NCBI GenBank assembly: GCA_950022655.1
Contig: OX465584.1
Span: 30,570,988-30,634,987, forward strand
Reading direction: 5' to 3'
Length of the DNA: 64,000 bases
Origin: Alentia gelatinosa
Taxonomy: Eukaryota > Annelida > Polychaeta > Phyllodocida > Polynoidae
In this document: one piece after another, positions 12,201 through 24,200 of the stretch
Numbering within the stretch: position 1 is the stretch's first letter
Layout: every line of letters starts with the position of its first letter
The notes under the pieces: model-generated
What the model was told of the DNA's origin: nothing
Database searches by the model: none
What the model saw: the letters and a program-made list of their open reading frames with translations, nothing else
Made by a program: the position numbers and the translations under genes

Positions 12201-15200
12201 ATAATTTACTTTCAGTCTGACTAGAAGTCTTATACTAACATTTTTGCAGGTCTCATAACTCCAGTTACCACTGGTTGTATTTTCTAGTATAGGACTTCAG
12301 GATTTTCTTTATTGGTGAATAAAAACTATTCAACCAGGGTACCGACAATTTTGCATAGCACAAGATTTTGCATAGTACAATCATTTCAACCAATGGGTCA
12401 GGGAGTTCAAACATCGATACTGGCAGTTATGGGACTGTGACATAGTCATGAATGGCAATTATAAATTTCCCTAATACTGTTACTTTGTGAATAGGTTAGT
12501 TGGCCTATTTCATAAATAAGGAAAGAGTTTTCAGATTGAGGCAATTAACCGGATTCATTAACAGATAAATGTCACAGGTCTGCTCCTTGGGAGTGCTGGT
12601 TTATCGATACTGTGTGGTGACTTTGCAGTTCATCAGGTCTCGTGTGGGCGGCAGTCGTGGCGGCTGTACACAGGTCAACATGGACCTGGAGGGGCCCGAG
12701 GACACCACGCTCATCTTTGAGTCCCGTTTTGAGAGTGGGAACCTGGCAAAAGCAGTTCAGGTGTAAGTTTAATTCGAATCTTCTATCTTAGCCCCCTCCC
12801 CCCGTAAAACAATATTTATTATATATATACCAAATTCCTACTTTTGTGTTTTGGGAAAGCAGTAGGATATGATGGACACACATCATATATATTCTTTTAG
12901 TGTATGAATTGATGTTTGATAATTTGTCAGATGGCAGCTTTCCACTTTTCCGTCGATCGTTGCTTAAAATTGTTGTTCCTTGTATAAACCAAAGATAATG
13001 TTATTTGAGCCTCATTCATGTCAATAAAACTGTGGTTTGAACCTCCCCACTTTTGGGTCATACAGACATTTTATCTACGTTTTCTCGGTTTCTCTGAGGT
13101 AGCAAATTCAACATGAAATATTTTCGCACTTATTTTCTGACATCCCTGAATTGATATGTGTTTGTTTCTAGTGGAGAGTACGAGTATGAGTTATGGCTGC
13201 GTAACGATCTGTACACCAACAAGCACACCCAGTGGTACTACTTCCGCATCATGAACACTAGAGCCAATGTCACATACAGGTTTACCATCGTTAACACAAT
13301 GAAGGTATGTGGAACTGCACTCTCAGATGCCTGAAATCTTATAGTGCTTAATGATCTACAGATTTACCAATGTATTGAGGGTCAGTGTGAAATCAGTTGG
13401 GTTTTAGTAGGGATTTTGTAAACTATCTGGCTTATGACTGAAAACGCATATAGTCATATGTCGGCCATTTTGGATTCCAAGATGGCTGCCAAAATGTTAT
13501 GTGAGAGCTAAAATCCAAAATTTCTACAATTATTGCCCAATTTGCAAGTGTAATATCTCTACTTTATGGTTCTTATTGACCTCGAATTGGGTGGACCACT
13601 CAGAAATGAGATTTTACTATTTTCTCTGAGGATAGAATATCACTATGGCAATAAGATTGCAAAAATGGCCATCAAGGACCTTGAAATATTGGGGGTGGGA
13701 GTTAGCCCTGTGGTTAGGGCACTGGATTTGTAATCCCAAGGTTGTGGGACTTTGGGCTTCGATTCCCACTGCAGCCACTCTTCTCCTTCAACCCCGGCAG
13801 TGGTAGATTTAATGCTATATCAAGGACCAATCTTTCTTATACCATGTCTATGTGGTGTAGGAAATGTGTAGGGGTGTGCTTTCTTCCTAAATTCATCTCA
13901 TAGATTCGATCACCATCAAACCCAAAGTAAGTCTAATAGAGCATATTGGATGTTAAACTATCTAAACAACGACCAACAACCTTGAAATATTTATTCAACC
14001 TCCACATCATCAGCTTTGCCAACCGGGTCTGGGGCTGGCAAGTCACCCTCCAGCTAACCCATCATGAGCCATATCACATCTTCAGCTGACTGGTCTTTGA
14101 TCCAGAGTTGCAAAAAAAAACCTGTCTCCCATTCCATAACTGGACGCTGCCAGGGGCAGTAGCAGGGCTGTTGTCCCACTGTGGATCCACATGGTCATGG
14201 CGCATTTATCTCCCTCGGTCTCACCCCAGTGCACTGGTAGCAAGGTATCCACTGTGACCACAACAGGACAGCATTGCTGTGAAGCCACCCTAGCTGGTGC
14301 TTGATCTGGAGGTTGTAACATTCAATCTTTTATAACCACTTGGCCACTTGTCCCACTGGTTCTGTAATCCCAGTTATCCATCACAGGGAAGTGTTTTTGG
14401 TCCCGAGTAGAAGGAGTGCCCCACCAGATAGTACCAACACTTAGACAGGGTGAAATCAATTGCCAACATTTCCTGGCAGGTCACACAATATCTTACTGGT
14501 TTTGAGAGCATACTTGGAATAATCCAAGCTGGCTGCAAAAAGATGACGCAAAAATTTGTTAACATCAATTTTCGAAATTTAGGGGTTCTAAGCTTTCCCA
14601 AAATGTATAGTTTACAATATTCCCATGAAACCCCAACAAACCTAAGTTATCAAAATAATGTACCTGACTATAGTGAACACACTGAACATAAACAAAGATG
14701 GTCTATGGGCAATACAGAAATAAGGCTATTGAAAGAATAGAAAAGCCTTATCCTAGACTTGCTTCCAGAAGTATGTGATTGTTTTGAATATGTCATAAGT
14801 ACATCTAGTACGTCAAATTATCATAGATATGTTGTTTATTATAATTTGACAAACGAGATCTTATTGTAACTACAGTAGAACCCTTCTTAAGGGGACACCC
14901 TCCGTTCCGAGCCAACTGTCCCCTTAAGCGGGGTGTCCCCTTAAGCGGGGTTTTCAGTCTGCCAATGGTTATACAATAGAGAATACCTACATAAATGAAG
15001 GAAACGATGGTTAATAGATTAAAAGGTTTATTAATAATATATAAATAAGCAAATACATATCAATTATACAATATAAATGAATATAGATGAATATAAATGT
15101 ATTAAATTAAAAATAAATAGATAATACATGTAAACTTGGCAGTCATCACTGCTCTCATCATTATCAACATCATCATCATCAGTAGAGTCCAGGTCAATGT

Positions 15201-18200
15201 CCCCCCGTAACGTCTGAGAGAAATCAGCGGCCGCATAAGCGACTCACCGTGAGCCGCCCTGAGCCGCGACGGCTCACTGAATACCGCACCTTCAAAGCCG
15301 CCAGCCCGTCCTGAACCGCCCACCGCTAACCTGTAAGTGGGCCTCATACCCAGCACCTTCGGCAGGTGCGAAGATCAGCGGCCGCATAAGCGACTCACCG
15401 TGAGCCGCCCTGAGCCGCGACGTCTCACTGAATACCGCACCTTCAAAGCCTCCAGCCCTCCCTTTGTCGCCCACAGCAAACCTGTAAGCGGGCCTCTAAC
15501 CCCCTACCATCAACGGGTCCGAAAGTCACTGGATTTTCAGTGTTTTTGATATGATGTCCCTCCAAAACTGTCCCCTTAAGAGGGGTTTTTATGCATTTCT
15601 GTACCGAAAAACTGTCCCCTAAAGCGGGGTGTCCCCTTAAGCGGGGTTAAAATAAACTCTTAATAGAGGGGAAAATTTCCGTTCCGAGCAAATTGTCCCC
15701 TTAAGCGGGGTGTCCCCTTAAGCGGGGTGTCCCGGAAGAGGGGTTTTACTGTAATCTAAAACATGTGAATTCTCTTTGCAGCCTGACAGTTTGTACAATC
15801 ATGGCATGAAGCCGTTGGTTTACAGTGAACGCAGAGCTGCAGAGAAGAAAGTGGGCTGGTATCGGTCTGGCAGTGATATCAAATATTACCGCAACAATGT
15901 CAAGTAGGTTAAGAATATCTGATATGTTATTCATATGTATTATTTCTCTAAAGATAAACAAATCAATGTAGGACTCTAAAGATATTCGGATTGTATATCA
16001 TCAAGGTATTCAATGGTGTCATGAACAGTTTGATCAACTGCTAAATGATATTAAATTCCTTTCTGACCGTATTATTTTTTATGTACAACAAGCTTTTACA
16101 TGAGATTTTTCAAATTCTGTAGAAGATCCAATTAAAAACCTCTTGGTTAATAATGAAATATAATGAACCAAACACTTTTTAACCTAGGTAAATTCAAAGA
16201 AGACCTCCTTTCCCAGGGACTAAGACGATGATGAGCTAAGCTTATATCTAAACTATTTTAAATCCTTCAAATACAGCAGGCAGAAAATGGAAAACACCAA
16301 ACGAAACTTGCATGTTCATGTCGTATACTGGATTTTTGTAGGTATGTCTCAGGGAAGTCGGAGAAGAACTACTACTCTCTGACGTGGACGTGTCAGTTCC
16401 CACACGACCGGGACACGTGCTACTTTGCTCACTGTTACCCTTACACATACAGTGATCTCCAGGTAATGTCTACATATGCCGTCATTACTGAAGGCTTCGA
16501 TGAGCTCGTGATTGATACAAAAATATGTGTTTCTTATACTTTGAGATCTGACGAAAGACTCAGAGATCCACATAAAAATACATGAGAACGTTAATATTTA
16601 GTTTCCACACACTTAAGAATAAGCTTTTTTATGTTCAATTGTTGCTTACTATTAATATGTATTGTCATAGTGAATAATAAGGAATGTTTTGGTTTTTTTT
16701 ACCCCAAACTAATCATATTTGGAATATGCCCAATGTGAAACATTAAATCTACTTATTAAAGTAGCTTATTCATTAAATGTTTTTGCCTTGATAAGGATTA
16801 CATACAAGACATTGCCAGCGATCCAGTCAAGTCGAAGATCTGTAAACAACGAGTTCTGTGCCGAACCCTAGCGGGAAACATGGTGTATGTTCTCACCATT
16901 ACCTCCCCGTCAAAAAGCCCAGAAGAAACCAAAGTAAGCGAAGATTATTTCGTCTACAATCATTTACTTCAACCTGACAATAAGTCAAATACAGTAGAAC
17001 CCTGCGAAAGCGGCCACCATCCGTTCCGGACCAAATTGTCTGCTTATGCGGGATGCTCGCATACACAGGATTAAAATGAACATCTAATAGAGGGCTCTGT
17101 ACCGAGCAAAGGTGTCTGTTAACGCGGGGTGTCCGTTAGGTGGGGTTCTTCTGTATCAACAGTACTCTTGTTGTGTCGGCACTGGTTATCTGTAATATAA
17201 GTTAAATATGTGCGTATGTTGTTGAAGCATTGGGTGAAGAAGGAAGAGTGATAGTTAATGAGTGCCTAGGGTCTAAGGTTAGAGATAGTCTTTTTCCTTT
17301 TTCATTTTGTAATTTAGTTAAAGGGTGAATTCCTTTGGGCAAGATTAACTAATGTAGAAATGGGAGTAATAATGAAGATTGTTTCCCTTTTCTTTCTTTA
17401 AATTCAGAGGTTAAAAATCTGATTGTAGTTAAGATTATCCCATAGCGCAATGTCTTGGGCAGACGAAAATGGACTTTGTCTTTATATAGTGTCGTGTGTT
17501 TGTAAATTCTGCTCATTGCCTTGAAGCACCGCAAGGCTGTGGTGGTGACGTCACGAGTGCATCCTGGGGAGAGTAACGCCAGCTGGATGATGAAAGGCTT
17601 CCTCGACTACCTCATGTCCAACTCAGCCGATGCCAAAGTAAGCCGGCGAAATTATAGACATTGATTTGTATTTGTGCAGCCTTTAAAAGACCTTAAATTC
17701 TTAAAGAATATTCTACAATTATTTTCATCCAAACTGTAAACTCGAGTTTACGGATCAGTCGTCTGATTAAACTTTTATTGTCTGAAATGCGTCTTTCTGT
17801 CTTTAAAAAAAAAAAGGGCGACTGATATTTCTTATCCGATAGAAAGGTAAGATATAAGGATGTTTGATATTCTTATCTTGCTCCAAGATTCTCACTGACC
17901 ATGAATAGCTGATATTTACAGTCCCTATATCCCCTCAGGGTCCCCTGGGACGTTAAACTACAAACAACAAACAATTTACAGAAAAGACGCATGTTTGATC
18001 TATGTTTGTAACCTCATGTCTACCCTCTACGACATTTGAACATTTTCAATTATTGTAGGGCATTCGAACTATTACTTACACTACAGGAGTTTAATGTGAA
18101 CCTTTGTCGTTGCAGCTGCTACGTGACACGTTCATCTTTAAGATAGTGCCTATGCTGAACCCGGATGGTGTGATTGTCGGTAACTACAGATGTTCCCTGA

Positions 18201-21200
18201 CCGGACGAGATCTTAACAGAAACTACAAAACGGTGCTAAAAGAATCCTTCCCGTCCATCTGGCATACGCGGAATATGATTCGCAAGTACGTAGTCAATAC
18301 CAATCTCAACTTCTCTAAAAGGTTAACACATAAGGTAACTGATATATTATATTCACAAATACAAGAGCCCTCACTGTGTGGATTTTGTAGAAGAGACCCA
18401 CCACACAGTGCGATGTCTGTTGTCCTCAACAACGTGATATAAATAAACTCAGAATTTAATGAATTTAATGCGTGCTTAGCGATCCGAAATTTCAATGATC
18501 CCCGAATCACAATTATCCCTGATGACGGCTGAAACACGTGAGGCTCATTAAACTCCAACTGATAACCTCTTATATTCCACAATGGAAATGTCCACTGGAC
18601 TTAGACGGAAGACTGATGGATCATTGATTGACAAACGGTAGTTGTTGCTGACAGGTTGATAGAGGAGCGTGAGGTGATCGCCTACTGTGATCTGCACGGC
18701 CACAGTCGGAAACAGAACGTCTTTATCTACGGCTGTGAGAACCGCGGCAACCCGGCGAGACGCCTCCGAGAGCGCATCTTCCCCGTCATGCTCGGCAGGA
18801 ACGCCCCTGAAAAGGTCTGTGCAGTTTGGTTTGATTTAAAATGAAAATAGTTTATTCAAGGAAAAGGACAAGACACAATATTCATCCAGGGATGTTCATC
18901 CATACTATAACTAACTCCGACAATACAAGAGACTAAATACTATCCAATACACATACATGCAATACAAAAGTGTGCTATTCCTTTTTAGACATTTTACATT
19001 TGATAATTACCACATTATTTACTGCTTCTTGGATATAACAAATCTAAATAACTCTGACGTAAAATACCCTTGTTTACACAGCAGGTTGAAATCCATTATA
19101 CTGCGTATCATAAATATCATATTTCTATTGAAACTTTCAATACAGTCTGACTTAGAATATAACACTCAATAGGCCCAATTCACAGAAGACATCAAAGAAT
19201 GTAATATCGTAGACAAATATAAAGTAATCCGATGTTAACAACACGGCTTTAATAGTGCTGAACTGCTGAGTTAAGTTTTTATACCTCACTGTGCGCCTTA
19301 CATAGACAATAATCGATGGTTTTGTGGACAGGCGGCCGTAAACCACGAGTGGTTGACGCGTAGTAATCCACGAGCGCTAGCGAGTGTATTACGACGTCAA
19401 CCTCGAGTGGTTTACAGAGCCGCCTGTCCACAAAATCATCGTTTGTTGTATTTATTATCCATATTTTCGAATAAATTAAACCCAGTTATTGCCATATTAA
19501 AAGGTATAACAATAGGGACTATTTCTTTGCTCTATAGCAAAAGGGACTATTTTTCCCGTATACCATGGTTTTGAGGCCGTATACCACAGGTGTGAATCCG
19601 TATACCACAGTTATGGTATCTGACAGGTTTTATACAATGGGTCATGGTTTACTGAGTCCCTATGCATTTTCAATGGGGGCTTTGTATACGATGGATAATA
19701 AATAAACATACCACACCGACAGCATAGCATCGGAATTTCATAGATCCGATATTTCTGGTGCTCTGATTTCGAAATATAGCTACAAGAAATAGAATTAAGC
19801 TTTGAATGTATTATCCACAATCCAGGTTACCAAAGGCGTCTTTTCCACATGTGACGTACTATGTGGACCAAGAAGGTTATACATGTATGAATAAGATAGG
19901 ATATTCAATTAGATCATCAGATTTACCATCTTTCTTGGTATTTCAGTTCAGCTATGAAAGCTGCAAATTCAAGATCCAGAAGAGCAAGGAGGGCACGGGA
20001 CGGATTGTCATGTGGCACATGGGGATCATGAACAGTTACACGATGGAGGTACGTGCTACAGGCCGAGGATACAGATCAAACAGCTCGTAACATTGACCTC
20101 ATGGCAATTAATTCCATCGAAAATAGAGTTTCTTTGGAGGAGGTCTAATGTCAATATTCAATTTTGTATCTAAAATATTCAGCCTAGTTTCATCTTCTTG
20201 TTCTTTGCTCTAAAACATGTTCTGTAAAACTACTACATTTTGTAGGCCACCTTTGCTGGGTCCATACTTGGTAAGATGAAAGGCTTCCACTTCAGTAGCA
20301 AAGACTTTGAGGCCATGGGTTACCATTTCTGTGATACACTGCTCGATTACTGCGACCCAGACAACTCCAAGGTCAGTGGATTTCTGCCTAACCTTACCTT
20401 TAATGTATTCTGAAAGAAAAACTGCTGATTCAGTACATTTGTGTTCTCAGAGCTAGTGTGAATTTCATGATATTGAATTATTCTTAAACTTTTAAGGTTC
20501 CATCATGATAATTTTATTTTCTTCACCATGTGTCATTGTAGGAGGTACTTCTATTCTTTCGTCAGCGTTGAAATGTTCTATTGCAGCGGCCATTTTTATT
20601 GTTGCTCTTGCATTGAGATTTAATGAGATTTTTGTTCACGTGTTTCCGAAATGGTACGGTGTGGTTTGCCAAGTCACGAATTACTCTTACATTGTTTACT
20701 TTCTCGAGCGATTTTTTTTTCTTATAACTGCAATCCAGAATTCCTTGTATAGAAATCTGTAAAGTATTCAGTGATGTACAGAAAAGAAGTAGAAGAATAT
20801 TATCAGAAAATAACCACAATAACACGTAGCATGACTAACCCCGGTACACGTGAATGCCATGGAAAAGCAAGACCTTTAGCTGTGCTGTTTGTTTTCTTTC
20901 CATGCTGTGGCTGCACCTTGTGTGCCATCAACTAACTTGCGCCACTATGGTAATAATCTCATTATTACGTCATCTATTACATCACGTGGTTCTGAGTCAC
21001 TGACCCCATGCCAAATCTTCTTCACCCCACCTTAACAATCGCTCTATTGGATTCCTGAAATCATTGTTGACATTTTAAACAAATGTTAATGAAAAAGCAT
21101 GAATTGCACACCTTGTATTTAATCTTTTCCTTCATCATTAATGACGTCTTTGATTAAACCATACAGAAATCCATTATGTTTCGTTATCTTCTTAATTTAA

Positions 21201-24200
21201 GTTTCCTTAGGTTTCTCTTTAGTTCCTTAATATCGAATATGTATGTAGCAAAATGTTCCAATCTTTAACACTGCTAATTTACGTAGCCTTCTTGTCTCAC
21301 CCAATATGTTAAATCTCTTCTCGTCATATGAAGAAGAAAAGTCGACTTTTTATGGTGTTTCTATTTCTCCAAGCACACAAATTCTCCAAGTCATGTTTTC
21401 CCTATCACTGTATGATCACAGCACCTTCCCCCAAACTCCGTCAGAAAAGAGCGCATGAATCTATTTAATGTCCCTATGACGTCTGCACGCAATGAAAAAC
21501 TATTCCTCCCGGTGCACAGTCATAGCTGAAGGTTTTTTGTCAACCGCTATGTTTCTAATATGAATAAACAGTAGGCCTAGGGGTTAATTTAGATTCGCCC
21601 CAAATGTCTCTTTAATAAGGGTTTGAGCAATCCATGAATATCCTATGAATGCACACAGTTTGCAAATAGTATACTAAATGGCGTTTCAGGGTTTACAGAC
21701 TTCCAATTTTCGGTTGACTTCAACATTTCGCCTATGTCCTCAACTTTTTCATCAAATCTAGAAACCTATATAATTAAGACAAAACTTATTGATAAAGAAA
21801 CCATTCTTACCAAAATATCCCAGAAATGTTCATACAACACCTCAAAATATCCATAAGCTCACATAGACTGTTGGTTATTGAGCCTTAGTAGAGACCTCTG
21901 TTCAACATAATCTTTCCGCTAACAGGTTGAAAATATACAAATTTCAACAAGTCCACTCTTCGCACTGAATATTTCCAGCCGTGCAATTGGCTAAAGAAAG
22001 AAAAACATAGGTTGGCTGGTACCCCGTCTCAGACTAGCGCTATAGTTCCCTGGTCACACAGAAAAGGACTTGGAGGCTTACGACCTTTTTTGCCCTACCC
22101 CAACTCTAAACCCTGCGTTTGAATCATTACCATTTTAGCAATGATTTGCAGTAGATTACTGCCTTCCTATTGAAAAAAATCATGTCAGCTAAATGTCGCA
22201 AACTGGATTATATAGGTTGAATTACAGCAGCTTCTGTGAATAGAGCTAGATCCTATTGAATAACAATCACTGAAAAAAAAACCCATTATACTTGCGTGCA
22301 CCATATGTACTCTCTTCACAGTATCTTTTAATCAAATTACACTGTTTCCTATCTTACACTCTCATAAACATTTACATATCAGTGTGCAGATACGTACTTA
22401 CAAAACGTCACCTATATGCGAGGTGATACTTCACCAAACATCCAGTTTAATTTTATAAATATAGATGTTCCAATATTCTGTAATAACTGACAATAAAAAA
22501 ACCAAATGCAATGGAAGATGTATGATACAATCTATAAAACAAGTATAATCCCTTGTACAGTCTTAGGTAGATTTACTAAATTAGATATATTACCAATCAA
22601 ACATATTAAAATCATTTAACATGATAAGTACCGCGAAAACAAATCTTAACAGACAATATTTAGTATCATAAGTTTTAATATTTCAACATATACCATACTC
22701 ACAGTGGAGAGTCGTTGTTCTTGTAGCACCTTCAGCATACTCAGCAAGTGATCACTCTATATTCTGTGAAAATCCAATCAGTTTCTTACGAATTACAATC
22801 ACCAAATGAAACTTTATATCTGTATTTGCCCTTATTGCAGCACATTTCAACATCATAATTTCCATTAGATTTACATAACGTATGATACTCTGTCTGACTC
22901 ATAGAATTATTGTATCAGGCTATTGCTGTACCTATTCCTTTAAAACAGTAAAAACATATTTCCACACGCATGTTTATGGCACTCCATCATAGTTTGACAG
23001 TTAACAGAATCTGATCGGGAATTGTTTAGGAAAGCAAAATCCTTGCTTGTGATGCTGATACTACAAGAGAATGCACACTCCATATGTGTGACTGGCAAGT
23101 ACTGACTGTTAACACCCACTCACGTCCTGCTTGCATGTCTCCAGGTGAACAATATCCTTCACGAATTGGAGGAGAGACTCAAGATGGAGATTATCCAGCA
23201 CTTGAAACAGCGAGAGGGCCAGGAGCTGGCACAAGATGTGAGCGGGATTAACCTCGATGACATCTACACGTCGGATGTAGAGTCCAGGTACTGTCCTATC
23301 ACTGATATATGTAAAGCCTTTCTACTCCTGTACTGTTCTACTACTGATTTATAGGGCCCATGGGCTCAGGCCCCCTTCTACATACATATAGAGCCTCAGA
23401 AATCAAGCAGTATTCTCCTACTGATATCTGTAGAGCCCATGAACTCAGATTCTATCCTACTGATATAATTAGAGCACCTGAATTAGGTTCTATTGTATTT
23501 TTGATATATGTTTTCAAGCTAGCATCAGTTGTAATAGATAGGCTCTCACCATGTACTCTCTAATCTTTTTCTGATATATGTAGAGATCAGATATTGTTCT
23601 CCTACTGATATATGTAGGGCCTATGAACTCAGATACTGTTATACTACTAATATATGCAGATCCCATCTGTAACCCTCACGTAAATGTTTAATCATGTGTC
23701 TTTTACAGTGACGGCGGGTCAGATAGTTCCGTGTCTGATGGGCTCCCTGTACATCTGCAGTACATGGCTGACAAGGTTGGTTATTCATTACAAAAACAGA
23801 AAATCATCAATTAAGCCCATTAATCGGTAGTCGATCTCGTTCCCTCTGATTTCTATATTTAATTATTCCTCTTTCTTCTACACATCCTGCTTTATGGAGG
23901 ATACTCGTTAAAGGGATAATATTCCTGGCGTTCTGTTATTGATAAATGTTATCAAATGTGTCCTTTCAGTTACCCAAGAAGAAGAAACGACTAAAAACAA
24001 AGAAAGAGCGCGACAAGCACAAATGCAATGAAAAACAAAAACCACAGGCTCCAGCAGCAACGGTTGGTATCCTATATCGTAATAAATCAGATCCTCTAAA
24101 AATGAAAACTTAAGTATCCCTATATTAGCGGTATTCAATCAAATAGAATAAAATTATACAGCATTCTGTTGTTCTAGTTAAGCCTCTCGAGCATAAGGTG

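Larger units (their letters stand above)
7715..12628. other. Intron 4 (4.9 kb)
   Basis: This is the longest intron and has no recognisable coding exon. It holds a 134-codon chance frame (8464-8868), a degenerate tandem repeat of about 33-37 bp (9934-10105), and two small palindromes (10579-10626). On the minus strand it has two exon-like open frames (10257-10451, 10733-10948) in a somewhat GC-richer patch that may be an eroded transposon. Confidence 0.6.

Noticed and set aside
12569..12628. Upstream extension of exon 5
   Set aside because: The frame is open, but homology begins at the CTTTGCAG acceptor and exon 4 joins in phase there.
13691..13790. Functional tRNA gene
   Set aside because: The A and B boxes are present, but the arms do not fold correctly, the body continues into a SINE tail, and target duplications flank the whole unit.
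16934..17074. Extension of exon 9 past its donor
   Set aside because: The open frame runs into a pogo-like MITE. Family homology stops exactly at the GTAAGC donor and resumes at exon 10.
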